A DNA stretch of 64,000 bases from Nonomuraea sp. NEAU-A123 (GTDB taxonomy: Bacteria > Actinomycetota > Actinomycetes > Streptosporangiales > Streptosporangiaceae): assembly GCF_018603905.1 (NCBI RefSeq), contig NZ_JAHFZZ010000007.1, positions 375,376 to 439,375 of the forward strand, written 5' to 3'. The position numbers and the translations under genes were made by a program. The notes beneath the pieces were generated by a model, which ran no database searches, was not told the DNA's origin, and worked only from the letters and a program-made list of their open reading frames with translations. This document shows positions 49,621 through 57,722 of this stretch, piece after piece; position 1 is the stretch's first letter; each line of letters starts with the position of its first letter.

Positions 49621-49669
49621 GGGCGACGTCGGCCGCCCAGGAGGCCGTCACGAGGGCGTACGGGAGCCG

Positions 49670-50911
49670 TCAGTGGAAGTGCGTCGTCGGTGCCGCCTTG
49701 AGCGAGCTCCACTTGAGCCATTCCTTCCAGCTCTCCTGCCAGTGCCCCCACCCGTTGGTCGGCTCCAGCGGGCGGGGCGAGCCCGTGATGATGATCGGAT
49801 CCCCGATCAGCGTGTTCTTGATGAACCAGGCCGCGTTGTCCGGGCTGACGTTCACGCAGCCGTGACTCACGTTCGAGTAGCCCTGCGAGCCGACCGACCA
49901 TGGCGCGCTGTGAATGTACTCGCCGCTGTTCGAGATGCGTACGGTGTTGTAGACGGTCAGCTGGTAGTAGCCCGGCGACCCGGGCCCGATGCCGGGTGAG
50001 GTCATGACGGTCACCGGCTCCCTGGACATGGCCAGGTGGACGCCGGAGGTCGTGTAGTACTTCCAGGCCCCGCCCTGGCCGGCGCTCATCGGCATGGTAC
50101 GGATCTTCTTGCCGTCGCGGCGGACTGTCAGCATGTGGACGTTGGTGCTGCCCTTGGTGATCTGCTCACGGCCGATCTTGAAGTTGTAGGCGAAGTCGCG
50201 CTTGCCGTACACGCCTTCGGCGCCCCGTACCCCGGCCAGGTGGGCTTCCAGGCGGACATTGGTGTGGGCGGGCCAGTACTTCACCGGCCGGAAGTCCACG
50301 TGCCGGTCGTCGAACCAGTGCCAGGCGCCCTCGACCGGCTTCGAGCTGCGGATGGTGAGGTTGCGCTCGACCGCCACCCGGTCGGTGATCGGCCGGTCGA
50401 ACGTGATCATGACCGGCATGCCGACGCCGACCGTCAGGCCGGTGTCGTACTTGTTGGGCGTCACCGTCTCGAGGTCGAAGAACTTGTCCGCCTTGACCGT
50501 CGAGAACGTGCTGGTGGTCTCGGCCGTCTTGCCGTCGGCGCCGGCGGCGACCGTGGTGATCGTGTACGTGGTGCCCGGCTTGGCGATCCGGGTGCTGCGC
50601 CAACTGGTGCCGTCGGCGCTGAGCACGCCCGGCAGTTGACCCGCCTTGCCGCCCTGGATGCTGACGCTCTTGAGCGTGCCGGACTGGGCGGCGACGACAA
50701 CAGTGTGGTCTGTAGGGATATTTTCGGATTTATTGAGCGGGTTCACCACCACTGTGGCCGCCGCCACCGGCTTCCCCGCTCCGCCTGCGGCCGTACCGCT
50801 GGCGGTGCCCGCCGGTCCGGCGGTTCCGGTAGTGCCGGTCTCGGACCCCGAGCACGACGCCAGCAGAGCCAGAGCCAGCAGTCCGGCCGATCCATGAGCC
50901 AAGCGCCCCAC
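49670..50911 (-). CDS. L,D-transpeptidase lipoprotein (LdtMt2-like)
   Basis: A 413-residue secreted enzyme. The lipoprotein signal ends in LLASC, followed by a Gly/Thr/Ala-rich linker, Ig-like domain(s) (about residues 75-240) and a YkuD catalytic domain with the SHGCVNVS motif (catalytic Cys, His) and IHSAPWSVG. It makes 3-3 cross-links between meso-diaminopimelate residues of peptidoglycan. GTG at 50911 is chosen because GGGGGAG lies five bases upstream; a GTG six bases earlier overlaps that site. It is convergent with trpD. Confidence 0.9.
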   Translation of the reverse strand: MGRLAHGSAGLLALALLASCSGSETGTTGTAGPAGTASGTAAGGAGKPVAAATVVVNPLNKSENIPTDHTVVVAAQSGTLKSVSIQGGKAGQLPGVLSADGTSWRSTRIAKPGTTYTITTVAAGADGKTAETTSTFSTVKADKFFDLETVTPNKYDTGLTVGVGMPVMITFDRPITDRVAVERNLTIRSSKPVEGAWHWFDDRHVDFRPVKYWPAHTNVRLEAHLAGVRGAEGVYGKRDFAYNFKIGREQITKGSTNVHMLTVRRDGKKIRTMPMSAGQGGAWKYYTTSGVHLAMSREPVTVMTSPGIGPGSPGYYQLTVYNTVRISNSGEYIHSAPWSVGSQGYSNVSHGCVNVSPDNAAWFIKNTLIGDPIIITGSPRPLEPTNGWGHWQESWKEWLKWSSLKAAPTTHFH

Positions 50912-51006
50912 GTGCACTCCCCCGTCCGAGATCGCTCCATTCCCCTCACTTATTACCCTGAGTGATCGATTCGTCACATCCGCCCCCCGGCAAAGAACAG
51001 CAAAAA

Positions 51007-51039
51007 GCGGGCGCCCCCTCCCAGAAGAGGACACCCGCC
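51007..51039 (-). terminator. Terminator of the ctaC-ctaD-ctaF operon
   Basis: On the minus strand GGCGGG pairs with CCCGC around a large loop and is followed immediately by TTTTTG. It lies 14 bases past the ctaF stop, a rare classic U-tract terminator in this window. Confidence 0.75.
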
Positions 51040-51052
51040 GTAAGCCTCGCCG

Positions 51053-51466
51053 TTAGTGCGAGAAGTTACCCCGGTAGTACTGGAACACGAATCCGATCAT
51101 GGCCATGATGATCAGAAATACACCGATCAGGAACATCCAGAACCCGATCACGAACCCGGCGAACGCGAACGCCGCCGCCAGGCACAGGAACAGCGGCCAC
51201 CAGCTACTCGGGCTGAAGAAGCCGATCTCACCGGCGCCGTCGCTGATCTCGGCCTGCTTGTTGTCCTCCGGCTGGGCGCCGATGCGCCGCGCCGTGAACA
51301 TCAGGTAGTAGCCGATCATGAACGCGAAGCCGACCGAGATGGCCATGGCCGTGGTGCCGACCGGCTCTCCGTGACCCGACTCCGCCTTGGTCCAGAACCA
51401 GTACGCGACGTCGACACCGGCGAAGAACAGGCCGCACAGCAGGAACAGCCAACCCTGAACCTTCAT
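51053..51466 (-). CDS. ctaF: Cytochrome c oxidase subunit IV (actinobacterial)
   Basis: A 137-residue protein with four transmembrane helices in two pairs (about residues 5-25, 40-58, 90-107, 110-132) joined by an acidic loop (AQPEDNKQAEISDG). Sequence and position match actinobacterial CtaF, the fourth subunit of aa3 oxidase, needed for its stability. The start (51466) overlaps the last base of the ctaD stop. Confidence 0.9.
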   Translation of the reverse strand: MKVQGWLFLLCGLFFAGVDVAYWFWTKAESGHGEPVGTTAMAISVGFAFMIGYYLMFTARRIGAQPEDNKQAEISDGAGEIGFFSPSSWWPLFLCLAAAFAFAGFVIGFWMFLIGVFLIIMAMIGFVFQYYRGNFSH

Positions 51467-53127
51467 CAGGCCTCGACCTCCTGGGGCCTCTTGGCGGACA
51501 CGTGCGGGTAGTGCAGGTCGAACGCGGGACGCTCAGACCGGATCCGCGGCAGCGAGGTGAAGTTGTGCCGCGGCGGCGGGCAGGAGGTCGCCCACTCGAG
51601 CGAGTTGCCGTAGCCCCACGGGTCGTCGACCGTGACCTTCTGCCCGCTGCGCGCGGTCTTCCAGACGTTGTAGAAGAACGGCAGCACCGACAGGCCGAGC
51701 ACGAACGCGCCGACCGACGAGATCAGGTTCAGGTCGGTGAAGCCGTCGGCGGGGCTGTAGTCGGCATAGCGGCGCGGGAACCCGATGACGCCCAGCCAGT
51801 GCTGGATCAGGAACGTCGTGTGGAAGCCGATGAACAGCAGCCAGAACTGCACCTTGCCGAGCTTGTCGTCGAGCATCTTGCCGGTGAACTTGGGCCACCA
51901 GAAGTAGAAGCCCGCGAACATCGCGAACACCACCGTGCCGAAGACCACGTAGTGGAAGTGGGCCACGACGAAGTAGGTGTCGCTGATCTGGAAGTCGAGC
52001 GGCGGCGAGGCCAGGATGACGCCGGTCAGGCCGCCCAGCAGGAAGGTGATCAGGAAGCCGATCGAGAACAGCATCGGCGACTCGAACGAGAGATGTCCTC
52101 GCCACATCGTGCCGATCCAGTTGAAGAACTTCACGCCCGTCGGCACCGCGATGAGGAACGTCATGAACGAGAAGAACGGCAGCAGCACCTGCCCGGTCGG
52201 GAACATGTGGTGCGCCCAGACCGTGATCGACAGGCCGGCGATCGAGATCGTCGCGGCCACGAGGCTGATGTAGCCGAAGACCGGCTTGCGGCTGAAGACC
52301 GGGAAGATCTCACTCACGATGCCGAAGAACGGCAGCGCGATGATGTAGACCTCCGGATGGCCGAAGAACCAGAACAGGTGCTGCCACAGCAGCGCCCCTC
52401 CGTTGGCCGCGTCGAAGACGTGGGTGCCGAGCTTGCGGTCGGCCTCCAGAGCCAGCAGCGCGGCGGCCAGCACCGGGAAGGCCATCAGCACGAGCATGCT
52501 GGTCAGCAGGATGTTCCAGGTGAAGATCGGCATCCGGAACATGGTCATGCCCGGCGCGCGCATGGTGATGATCGTGGTGATGAAGTTCACCGAGCCGAGG
52601 ATCGTACCCAGGCCCGACAGCGCCAGGCCCATGATCCACAGGTCACCGCCCATGCCCGGCGAGCTGATCGCGGTCGACAGCGGCGTGTAGGCGAACCAGC
52701 CGAAGGAGGCGGCGCCGTTGGGGGTGAAGAAGCCCGACACCGCGATGATGCTGCCGAACAGGTAGAGCCAGTAGCTCACCATGTTCAGGCGCGGGAAGGC
52801 CACGTCGGGGGCGCCGATCTGCAGCGGCATCAGCTCGTTGGCGAAGCCGGCGAACAGCGGCGTCGCGAACATCAGCAGCATGATCGTGCCGTGCATGGTG
52901 AACAGCTGGTTGAACTGCTCGTTGCTGGTGAACTGCAGCTCCGGCTGCGCCAGCTCGGCCCGCATGATCAGCGCCATGATGCCGCCGATCAGGAAGAAGG
53001 CGAACGACGTGATCAGATAGAGGTGACCGATGATCTTGTGGTCGGTGCTGGACATCCACTTCACGATCACCTGGCCCTTGGTGACGGGCCTGGCGGTTGT
53101 CGAGAGTGGCTCTTGGATGGCGGTCAC
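51466..53127 (-). CDS. ctaD: Cytochrome c oxidase subunit I
   Basis: A 553-residue heme-copper oxidase with twelve membrane helices. It carries the heme a His in MHGTIMLLMF, the CuB-His and cross-linked Tyr in HPEVYIIALP, the two further CuB His in WAHHMF, and heme a3/a His in YFVVAHFHYVVFG. K- and D-channel residues are in place. It reduces oxygen to water while pumping protons. The GTG start overlaps the ctaC stop by four bases. Confidence 0.95.
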   Translation of the reverse strand: MTAIQEPLSTTARPVTKGQVIVKWMSSTDHKIIGHLYLITSFAFFLIGGIMALIMRAELAQPELQFTSNEQFNQLFTMHGTIMLLMFATPLFAGFANELMPLQIGAPDVAFPRLNMVSYWLYLFGSIIAVSGFFTPNGAASFGWFAYTPLSTAISSPGMGGDLWIMGLALSGLGTILGSVNFITTIITMRAPGMTMFRMPIFTWNILLTSMLVLMAFPVLAAALLALEADRKLGTHVFDAANGGALLWQHLFWFFGHPEVYIIALPFFGIVSEIFPVFSRKPVFGYISLVAATISIAGLSITVWAHHMFPTGQVLLPFFSFMTFLIAVPTGVKFFNWIGTMWRGHLSFESPMLFSIGFLITFLLGGLTGVILASPPLDFQISDTYFVVAHFHYVVFGTVVFAMFAGFYFWWPKFTGKMLDDKLGKVQFWLLFIGFHTTFLIQHWLGVIGFPRRYADYSPADGFTDLNLISSVGAFVLGLSVLPFFYNVWKTARSGQKVTVDDPWGYGNSLEWATSCPPPRHNFTSLPRIRSERPAFDLHYPHVSAKRPQEVEA

Positions 53128-53951
53128 TGAGCGCTCCCAGCCTGTGTCGCGATGTACTGGTCGTACTCAGCCTGCGGAACGAGCTTCACCGAGAAGAGCA
53201 TGCGACTGTGGTCGACGCCGCACAGCTCGGCGCAGCGGCCCGCGAAGACGCCGGTCTTCTCGAGCGTCTTGATCTCGAAGAAGCGGCCCTTGTTGTCCTT
53301 GGCCAGGCCGGGGATGACGTCACGCTTGAACAGGAACGCCGGCACCCAGAAGGAGTGGATGACGTCGGGTGACTCCAGCTCGAACTCCACCGTCTTGCCG
53401 ACGGGCAGCACAAGCTGCGGGCCCGCCTTGTAGTCGCTCACGGGCTGGCCCACGACCGGCTTCAGCGTCTTGCCGTTGACCGTCGTGGTGAACCGCCAGC
53501 TCCACTGGAACGCCTCCACCTTGACCTTGACATCAGGGTGGCCGGAGAGCACCTGCAGATCCCGGCTGTCGCGCGCGGTGAAGAAGAAGAACACCGAAAC
53601 CATGACCAGCGGGATCAAGGTGTAGAGCATCTCGATCGGCAGGTTGTAACGGACCTGCGGCGGGAGCTCGGCCTTGGCCTTGCGCTTCACATGGAACAAA
53701 CAAGCCCAGATGATCAGGACGATGACCACGGCGCCCGTGGCGAGTGCGGCGACCCAGGCCCCGTTCCAAAGATTCTGGACGATGTCGCCCTGGCTGGTGA
53801 TGTGCTCGGGAAGCAGACCCTTAGACCAATCGGCCTTGGGAATGTCATTAGCACACGCCGTAGCGGAGGCCAGCAGCAACGCCAAAGCGGCGGCTCGCGG
53901 CACTCTGCGCCGGGCCAACGAACGCCGTGTCGAACGGCGAGTCGGACTCAC
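53124..53951 (-). CDS. ctaC: Cytochrome c oxidase subunit II (CuA)
   Basis: A 275-residue lipoprotein. The signal region ends with ASATAC as lipobox; two transmembrane helices follow (about residues 70-92 and 113-135), then the cupredoxin domain with the CuA ligands HSFWVPAF (His) and CAELCGVDHSRM (two Cys, Glu, His, Met). It receives electrons from QcrC and passes them to CtaD. GTG at 53951 is used, with AGGCG upstream. The 5' leader contains an inverted repeat at 53976-53993. Confidence 0.92.
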   Translation of the reverse strand: MSPTRRSTRRSLARRRVPRAAALALLLASATACANDIPKADWSKGLLPEHITSQGDIVQNLWNGAWVAALATGAVVIVLIIWACLFHVKRKAKAELPPQVRYNLPIEMLYTLIPLVMVSVFFFFTARDSRDLQVLSGHPDVKVKVEAFQWSWRFTTTVNGKTLKPVVGQPVSDYKAGPQLVLPVGKTVEFELESPDVIHSFWVPAFLFKRDVIPGLAKDNKGRFFEIKTLEKTGVFAGRCAELCGVDHSRMLFSVKLVPQAEYDQYIATQAGSAQ

Positions 53952-53975
53952 GGATCGCCTACCCCACAGATGAAG

Positions 53976-53993
53976 CCCAGGAGTCCTCCTGGG
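53976..53993. promoter_or_regulatory. Inverted repeat in the ctaC leader
   Basis: CCCAGGAG-TC-CTCCTGGG is an exact 8+2+8 dyad, 25 bases before the ctaC start. It may be an operator or an RNA hairpin near the ribosome site. Confidence 0.45.
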
Positions 53994-54092
53994 CGCTCGT
54001 ATGTCTAAATGCACAGCTGATTGGAGACACATTAGCGTGCAAGAGCCCCGCCCTCCTGCGCGCCCCCTCAATGGTGCACCGCAAGTGGGACG

Positions 54093-55235
54093 ATGGGTCT
54101 CGTGGCGTACTTTGACGCGGCCTCGACCGAGCCGCTCCACCCCCAGGCTCGCGAAGCGCTCCTGGCGGCGATCGATGTCGGCTGGGCCGACCCCGCGAGG
54201 TTGTACGGCCAGGCCCGCCGTGCGCACCTGCTGCTGGAGCAGGCCCGTACGGAGGTGGCCGAAGCGCTCGGCGCGCGTCCCGACGAGGTGTCGTTCACCT
54301 CTTCGGGCACGCAGGCGGTGCATCTCGGCGTGCTCGGCACCCTACACGGCAGACGGCGGGCCGGACGGCACCTGGTGACCGGCGCGGTCGAGCACTCCAG
54401 CGTGCTGCACGCCGCCAGCCTGCACGAACGCGGCGGCGGTACGGTGGAGATCGTGGGGGTGGATCTGCGCGGACGCGTCGACCCGGCCGCCTTCAAGGCC
54501 GCCGTGTCCAGGCCCGACACGGGCCTGGCCTGCCTGCAGACGGCCAACCACGAGGTCGGCACGCTCCAGCCGGTGGACGAGGTGGCCGCCGCCTGCCGGG
54601 AGCACGGCGTCCCGCTGCTGGTCGATGCCGCCCAGACGGCCGGGCGGCTGCCGATCCCGCAGGGCTGGTCGGTCCTGACCGCGAGCGCCCACAAGTGGGG
54701 CGGCCCCGCCGGGGTGGGCGTGCTGGCGGTGCGCAAGGGCACGCGGTTCCGGTCGTTCCTGCCGGAGGACGAGCGCGAGCGGCGCCGGGTCCCCGGGTTC
54801 GAGAACGTGCCGGCCATCGTCGCCGCCGCGGCCGCCCTGCGGGCGATGACCGCCGAGGCGGCGCGGGAACGTTCCCGCCTGTCCGCGCTCGTCGACAAGA
54901 TCCGGCGGACCGTGCCGGAGATCGTGCCCGACGTGGAGGTGATCGGCGACCCCGTCGAGCGGGCGCCGCACATCGTGACCTTCTCCTGTCTCTACGTCGA
55001 CGGGGAGGTGCTGCTCACCGAGCTGGACAAAGCCGGATTCGCGGTATCGTCCGGGAGTTCATGCACCGCTAGTACGCTTCGTCCATCGCACGTTCTGGAA
55101 GCGATGGGCGTGCTCACGCATGGGAATGTCCGGGTGTCACTGCCCAGGGGCGCTTCCGCGGCCGAGGTCGACAGATTCCTCGCCGTGCTGCCCGATGTGG
55201 TGCACCGAATCCGGCAGGACGCAGGAGTCGCATGA
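54093..55235 (+). CDS. Cysteine desulfurase-like aminotransferase (NifS/IscS family)
   Basis: A 380-residue PLP enzyme. The PLP Lys is Lys201 in SAHKWGGPAGVG, with the upstream VDAAQTAG (Asp, Gln) and NHEVGTLQP motifs. A catalytic Cys324 sits in SSGSSCTAS, the loop that holds the persulfide. It should release sulfur from cysteine as an enzyme-bound persulfide. The 3' end overlaps the TusA-like gene by four bases (ATGA), so the persulfide probably goes to TusA. A GTG at 54102 (VAYFDAAS) may be the true start. Confidence 0.88.
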   Translation: MGLVAYFDAASTEPLHPQAREALLAAIDVGWADPARLYGQARRAHLLLEQARTEVAEALGARPDEVSFTSSGTQAVHLGVLGTLHGRRRAGRHLVTGAVEHSSVLHAASLHERGGGTVEIVGVDLRGRVDPAAFKAAVSRPDTGLACLQTANHEVGTLQPVDEVAAACREHGVPLLVDAAQTAGRLPIPQGWSVLTASAHKWGGPAGVGVLAVRKGTRFRSFLPEDERERRRVPGFENVPAIVAAAAALRAMTAEAARERSRLSALVDKIRRTVPEIVPDVEVIGDPVERAPHIVTFSCLYVDGEVLLTELDKAGFAVSSGSSCTASTLRPSHVLEAMGVLTHGNVRVSLPRGASAAEVDRFLAVLPDVVHRIRQDAGVA

Positions 55236-55477
55236 CCGAGGTTATTCAGCCGTCATTGACGATCGACGCGCTCGGGAAGAAGTGCCCGATTCCGATCATC
55301 ATGCTCGCCGAGCAGATCAACTATGTCCCGCTCAACGCCGTGATCGCCGTCCTGGCCGACGATCCGGCCGCGTTCACGGACGTCCCCGCGTGGTGCCGCC
55401 TGAAGTCCCACCGCCACGTGGGCTCCTACGAGCTGCCGCAGGGCGGCTGGTCCATTCACGTACGCCGCAATTACTGA
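55232..55477 (+). CDS. TusA/SirA-family sulfur carrier
   Basis: An 81-residue protein with LTIDALGKKCPIPIIMLAEQI near the N-terminus: the C-P-x-P motif (Cys19) that carries persulfide sulfur. It is overlapped with the cysteine desulfurase gene, a typical donor-carrier pair. The sulfur could go to tRNA thiolation, molybdenum cofactor or thiamine pathways, which this window does not resolve. The end differs from E. coli TusA in lacking the usual Gly-rich tail. Confidence 0.88.
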   Translation: MTEVIQPSLTIDALGKKCPIPIIMLAEQINYVPLNAVIAVLADDPAAFTDVPAWCRLKSHRHVGSYELPQGGWSIHVRRNY

Positions 55478-55570
55478 CATCCAGTACGTACGGCAGAAAA
55501 CCGCGTAAACCCCATCAAACGGGTAAGAACCCCCTCGGAGCCATATCGCCGACCTCCGGGGGGAGAAGAC

Positions 55571-56002
55571 ATGACGGATGGACACCCGCACGAGACCGCC
55601 CGCGACGTGATGAGCGAGGGCGTGGAGTGCATCCCCGCGCATGAGACGCTCGACCGGGCCGCGCAGATGATGCGCGACAACCACGTGGGAGCGCTGCCGG
55701 TCTGCGTCGACGACCGCGTGACCGGGATCATCACCGACCGCGACATCGTGATCAAGTGCGTGGCCGAGGGGCGCGACCCGGCCCACATGCGGGCGGGCGA
55801 CCTGGTGGTCGGGCTGGTCTGGGTGCCGGTCGACGCCACGGTCGAGGAGGCGCTCCAGCGCATGGAGCAGCACCAGATCAAGCGGCTGCCGGTGATGGAG
55901 GACATGCGGATCGTGGGCATGATCTCCGAGGCCGACCTGGCCAAGCACCTGCCCGACGACCAACTGGCCGAATTCGTGCACCGCGTCTACGCCGGCGCCT
56001 GA
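55571..56002 (+). CDS. Two-CBS-domain protein
   Basis: A 143-residue protein made of a CBS pair: the first near residues 10-65 (TARDVMSEGVECIPAHETLDRAAQMM...GIITDRDIVI), the second near 78-130 (PVDATVEEALQRMEQHQIKRLPVMED...GMISEADLAK). Such proteins bind adenine nucleotides and report energy state. GGGGGGAGAAG precedes the ATG. No attached effector domain exists, so its partner is unknown. The 93-bp gap upstream holds a likely promoter. Confidence 0.87.
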   Translation: MTDGHPHETARDVMSEGVECIPAHETLDRAAQMMRDNHVGALPVCVDDRVTGIITDRDIVIKCVAEGRDPAHMRAGDLVVGLVWVPVDATVEEALQRMEQHQIKRLPVMEDMRIVGMISEADLAKHLPDDQLAEFVHRVYAGA

Positions 56003-56022
56003 CCGCCCGGCCGGGAAGACCA

Positions 56023-56055
56023 CCGCCCCGCCGCACTGATCGTGCGGCGGGGCGG
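56023..56055. terminator. Bidirectional terminator between CBS and PfkB genes
   Basis: A perfect 13-bp stem (CCGCCCCGCCGCA and complement) with a 7-base loop lies midway between the two convergent stops. Confidence 0.85.
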
Positions 56056-56081
56056 CTCGCGTTCGGTCGCGGTGGCGTGTG

Positions 56082-57068
56082 TCAGGCGTGGTGGCAGTGG
56101 ACGAGGCCCGCGATCTCCTCGGCGGCACCGGCCCCGTAGGCGGCGCCGAACCGCTCAAGGAACGCCTTCTGCCCCAGCTCGTACTCCTGCCCGCCGACCC
56201 GCTCCAGGACGTGCGTGGCGGTCAGGTTGCCGAGCTGGCCGCAGCGCTCCAGCGACAGGCCCCAGGCCAGACCGGACAGGAAGCCCGCCCGGAAGGCGTC
56301 GCCGACGCCGGTCGGGTCGGCCTTGCCCGCCTCCGGCGCGGGCGCGACCTGGATGGACGGCTCGCCCGCGCGGTCGATGACGGCGCCCTTGGGGCCGAGC
56401 GTGGTGATGCGGACGCCCACGCGGTCCAGGACCTCGGCGTCGGACCAGCCGGTCTTCTGCTCGATGAGCCCCTTCTCGTAGTCGTTCGAGAACAGGTAGG
56501 CGGCGCCGTCGACCAGGTCGCGGATCTGCTCGTCGGCCATGCGGGCGAGCTGCTGCGAGGGGTCGGCGGCGAACGGGATGCCGCGCTGGCGGCACTCGTC
56601 GGTGTGACGCAGCATGGCGTCGGGGTCGTTCGGGCTGATCAGCACCAGGTCGAGCCCGCCCACGCGGTCGGAGACGGGCCGCAGCTCGATGAGCCGCGCC
56701 TCTGCCATCGCGCCGGTGTAGAACGAGGCGATCTGGTTGTGGTGCTCGTCCGTGGTGCACAGGAAGCGAGCCGTGTGGTGGTTCTCGGAGACGTGCACCG
56801 AATCGCAGTCCACGCCGTGGCGCTCCAGCCACGAGCGGTAGTCGGCGAAGTCCGAGCCGACCGCGCCCACGAGGATCGGGGTGAGCCCCAGGCACCCCAT
56901 GCCGAAGGCGATGTTCGCCGCGCACCCACCGCGGCGGATCTGCAGGTCGTCGACCAAGAAGGAGAGTGACACCCGGTCAAGCTGCTCGGCGATGAGCTGT
57001 TCGCCGAAGCTTCCTGGGAAGGTCATCAGATGGTCGGTCGCGATGGAGCCGGTGACGGCGATGCGCAC
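56082..57068 (-). CDS. PfkB-family carbohydrate/adenosine kinase
   Basis: A 328-residue ribokinase-fold enzyme. The substrate Asp is near GSIATDHLM; GGCAANIAFGMGCLG is the first PfkB signature, and DPTGVGDAFRAGFLSGL holds the anion hole and catalytic Asp. It matches the actinobacterial adenosine kinase AdoK/CbhK (Rv2202c) in order, placed beside the ErpA gene, so adenosine is a likely substrate (from memory). The GTG at 57068 follows a GAGGAAGAAG purine stretch. Substrate is inferred. Confidence 0.83.
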   Translation of the reverse strand: MRIAVTGSIATDHLMTFPGSFGEQLIAEQLDRVSLSFLVDDLQIRRGGCAANIAFGMGCLGLTPILVGAVGSDFADYRSWLERHGVDCDSVHVSENHHTARFLCTTDEHHNQIASFYTGAMAEARLIELRPVSDRVGGLDLVLISPNDPDAMLRHTDECRQRGIPFAADPSQQLARMADEQIRDLVDGAAYLFSNDYEKGLIEQKTGWSDAEVLDRVGVRITTLGPKGAVIDRAGEPSIQVAPAPEAGKADPTGVGDAFRAGFLSGLAWGLSLERCGQLGNLTATHVLERVGGQEYELGQKAFLERFGAAYGAGAAEEIAGLVHCHHA

Positions 57069-57135
57069 GGGATTCTTCTTCCTCGTTGTCAGCAAGCCAA
57101 TAAGCCCAAACGAGGATACGCGAGGACGGACGCGA

Positions 57136-57167
57136 AGGTCCCGCACGCACGAATGCGAGCGGGACCT
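57136..57167 (-). terminator. Terminator of the ErpA/HesB gene
   Basis: AGGTCCCGC and GCGGGACCT form an exact 9-bp stem, with a second small stem (CGCA/TGCG) inside. It lies 38 bases past the stop. A further 8-bp inverted repeat (ACTAGTCC/GGACTAGT) at 57180-57210 overlaps the stop codon itself. Confidence 0.75.
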
Positions 57168-57205
57168 CACCCACTCCGAACTAGTCCGAAGGACTGCTTG
57201 AAGGA

Positions 57206-57559
57206 CTAGTTGAAGGAGTCGCCACAGGCACAGGAGCCGGTGGCGTTGGGGTTGTCGATGGTGAAGCCCTGCTTCTCGATCGTGTCCACGAAGTCGATGG
57301 AGGCGCCCAGCAGGTAAGGGGCGCTCATCCTGTCGGTGACCACGCTGACCCCGCCGAAGTCGGTAACGACGTCTCCGTCCATCGAGCGGTCATCGAAGAA
57401 GAGCTGGTAACGGAGACCGGAGCAACCACCCGGCTGCACGGCCACGCGCAGCTGCAAGCCCTCTTCGCCCTGCTGCTCGAGCAGAGCCTTGACCTTGGCG
57501 GCGGCCGCGTCAGTCAGGATCAGGCCCTGCGTCGTGGTCTCGCTGCTCTCAACCGTCAT
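57206..57559 (-). CDS. HesB/IscA-type Fe-S cluster carrier (ErpA-like)
   Basis: A 117-residue A-type carrier. The three cluster cysteines are in GGCSGLRYQL and GSCACGDSF at the C-terminus. It delivers [4Fe-4S] clusters to target enzymes. The gene is divergent from nadA, which encodes a [4Fe-4S] enzyme, and sits beside the PfkB gene as Rv2204c does beside Rv2202c (from memory). Start ATG with AGTCAGCAG upstream; AGGGAG at -10 is the likely ribosome site. Confidence 0.9.
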   Translation of the reverse strand: MTVESSETTTQGLILTDAAAAKVKALLEQQGEEGLQLRVAVQPGGCSGLRYQLFFDDRSMDGDVVTDFGGVSVVTDRMSAPYLLGASIDFVDTIEKQGFTIDNPNATGSCACGDSFN

Positions 57560-57690
57560 CTGCTGACTCCCTAACCCGGCTGTCTGTTTACGACGTCCTA
57601 CTTAGACGCTACCAACACATCCCCCGTGCTACACATTCCCAGCCCCTCGGACCCCCGGAATAAGCGCTGCGCCCCATATGTCATGATGAG

Positions 57691-57709
57691 TATCGTCAGT
57701 TCGACGATA
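57691..57709. promoter_or_regulatory. Perfect dyad operator at the nadA ribosome site
   Basis: TATCGTC-AGTTC-GACGATA is a perfect 7+5+7 inverted repeat; its right arm abuts the AAGGGGG ribosome site of nadA. Its form is reminiscent of NrtR/NdnR-type NAD regulator sites in actinobacteria (from memory, not verified). Confidence 0.6.
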
Positions 57710-57722
57710 AGGGGGTATGGCC

